A stretch of 5,328 nucleotides of DNA from Pelobacter sp. UBA6812 (GTDB lineage Bacteria; Desulfobacterota; Desulfuromonadia; Desulfuromonadales; Syntrophotaleaceae), in the NCBI GenBank assembly GCA_002452265.1, contig DKEW01000033.1, forward strand, positions 25,348-30,675, read 5' to 3'. The position numbers and the translations under genes are program-made. This document shows positions 4,346-5,328 of the stretch, in pieces. The notes under the pieces are model-generated. The model saw nothing but the letters and a program-made list of their open reading frames with translations. It was not told the origin of the DNA and ran no database searches. How positions within the stretch are numbered: position 1 is the first letter of the stretch; the number at the start of each line of letters is the position of its first letter.

Positions 4346-5328
4346 TCACCCGTCCAACATCCCCAGGACTTTCAGGAACGGGAATGCTCCCAGCGCACCA
4401 AAATCCGGATGCCGACTCAGCTTGGCGCAGGTGGCGGCGGGGCTGCTGATCCCGCAAAGGAATCGGGCCAACTGGCGTGGATGGGTAAGGGACGCATGGT
4501 TTTCGGCCCGAAGCCGCTGTGCGATTTTTGCTTCGGCATCGCCTGGCTCGAGGGGGGCGCTGCGCGGAAGACGTTGTCCCTCTCCGCTTCGGCACCGGCT
4601 GCAGTCGTTACAGTCGGAGTCGTTGCTTTCGCCGAAATAATTGAGCAGATGGCGGGTCAGGCAGTTGGTCTGCTCCGCATAAGCGAGGACTCCTCGCAAG
4701 CGGGAGATGTTCTGGCGCTCCTTCTCCGCAAAGGTATTCTGCAGGTCGGCGATCAGTTTTTCGGGATCGCGGGTCTGTTCCTGCAGGCGGTATCCGTGTC
4801 GCAGCCCGGTGACCTGAGTCGTGAGTTCCCCTTTTTCCTCCAGATAGCCGATGGCGGCAGTAATCCGTCCACGGGGTTGGCCTAAGGCCATAGCGCTTTC
4901 ATCCGGATTGAGATGAAGCCAGGTTCGGCCTGGCTTTGCGGTGGCGAACAGGTCCCGCAAAAACGCGGCGCGCTGGGGATCGAAGTCAGCACAGATCTCG
5001 TCAAGGGAGCGGTTGTAGTGAACCTTGTAGCTGTCGTAGAACGGTCCCGTGGCGCGCAGCACACCCTTCATCTCAAGGTAGGTGAAGACCGTGGCCACCA
5101 CCAGGGGACGGATATCGAAAACCCCGGATAGTTCGAAAAGGGAGACGTCGAAATTTTCTTCCTGATTGAGCAGATGCTCCACCAGGGCAGCCAATGCTTC
5201 GGGGATGGGGGTGTCGCCGTAACTGAAGTTGGCCAGCACCGTCAGGTCATCGGCGCAGGCGAGAATTTCGCAGTGTGCATCTTCGCCGTCGCGGCCTGCG
5301 CGCCCGATCTCCTGCATGTAGTTTTCCA
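4346..5328 (-). CDS. recQ: RecQ-family ATP-dependent DNA helicase, C-terminal part (start beyond window)
   Basis: The frame is open to the window edge and the gene starts beyond it. The visible part begins ENY and then the helicase motif VI, MQEIGRAGRDG, with the arginines that complete the ATPase site. RecQ enzymes unwind DNA 3' to 5' in recombination and repair. Counting from that Met, residues about 60-105 (SLFELSGVFDIRPLVVATVF, then TYLEMKGVL) and about 137-178 (ALGQPRGRITAAIGYLEEKG) look like winged-helix segments. The RecQ zinc site follows: Cys219, LLNYFGE (224-230), Cys236, Cys239 and Cys242. The tail has HPRQLARFLCGISSP (279-293) and ends LGMLDG. Motif VI and the first zinc cysteine are over 200 residues apart, far more than in Escherichia coli RecQ, so this belongs to a different RecQ subfamily rather than being the direct orthologue. 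All four cysteines are present and no frameshift is seen. It converges with the DUF3047 gene. Confidence 0.93.
   Translation of the reverse strand, partial: ENYMQEIGRAGRDGEDAHCEILACADDLTVLANFSYGDTPIPEALAALVEHLLNQEENFDVSLFELSGVFDIRPLVVATVFTYLEMKGVLRATGPFYDSYKVHYNRSLDEICADFDPQRAAFLRDLFATAKPGRTWLHLNPDESAMALGQPRGRITAAIGYLEEKGELTTQVTGLRHGYRLQEQTRDPEKLIADLQNTFAEKERQNISRLRGVLAYAEQTNCLTRHLLNYFGESNDSDCNDCSRCRSGEGQRLPRSAPLEPGDAEAKIAQRLRAENHASLTHPRQLARFLCGISSPAATCAKLSRHPDFGALGAFPFLKVLGMLDG

Noticed and set aside
4409..4885. 158-residue plus-strand frame
   Set aside because: It is the antisense shadow of the high-GC RecQ gene, whose zinc site and tail motifs are clear on the minus strand.

Overview
The window fits a Gram-negative proteobacterium. 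It encodes a signal-peptide-bearing Mip/FkpA-type prolyl isomerase, an outer-membrane-type lipoprotein, a secreted DUF3047 protein and a RecQ-family helicase. DUF3047 and this style of RecQ are familiar from the Desulfuromonadales/Geobacter group, among others, so a deltaproteobacterial (Pelobacter/Geobacter-like) source is a reasonable but low-confidence guess. No plasmid, phage or transposase gene is visible.

Layout. Positions 1-1230 hold no convincing gene. They contain two long direct repeats (236-713 and 747-1224; offset 511 bp, no gaps, about 17 mismatches in 478 bp), and the window opens inside what looks like a diverged relative. Each copy is dense in inverted repeats. Next comes a minus-strand gene for a periplasmic FKBP-type peptidyl-prolyl isomerase (1382-2068). 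Its terminator (1234-1279) abuts the repeat, and its control region has a perfect TTGACA -35 box, a hairpin at the predicted 5' end of the mRNA and an operator-like ATTCCG cluster. A roughly 500-bp AT-rich gene-free stretch (2163-2660) separates it from a divergent plus-strand lipoprotein gene of the DUF2846 type (2661-3122). A 47-bp inverted repeat bounded by a 6-bp direct repeat lies in the gap before a plus-strand DUF3047 gene (3257-3925). The convergent gap 3926-4345 carries a terminator and three further hairpins. The window closes with the C-terminal part of a minus-strand RecQ-family helicase (4346 to beyond 5328).

How the genes work together. The three complete genes all encode exported or cell-envelope proteins, but nothing in the sequence ties them into one pathway. 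They are separately oriented, with long regulatory gaps between them. I found no clear defence system, CRISPR array, retron or toxin-antitoxin module. The most unusual content is non-coding: the long structured repeats, the small duplication-flanked inverted repeat and the hairpin cluster between the DUF3047 and recQ genes.
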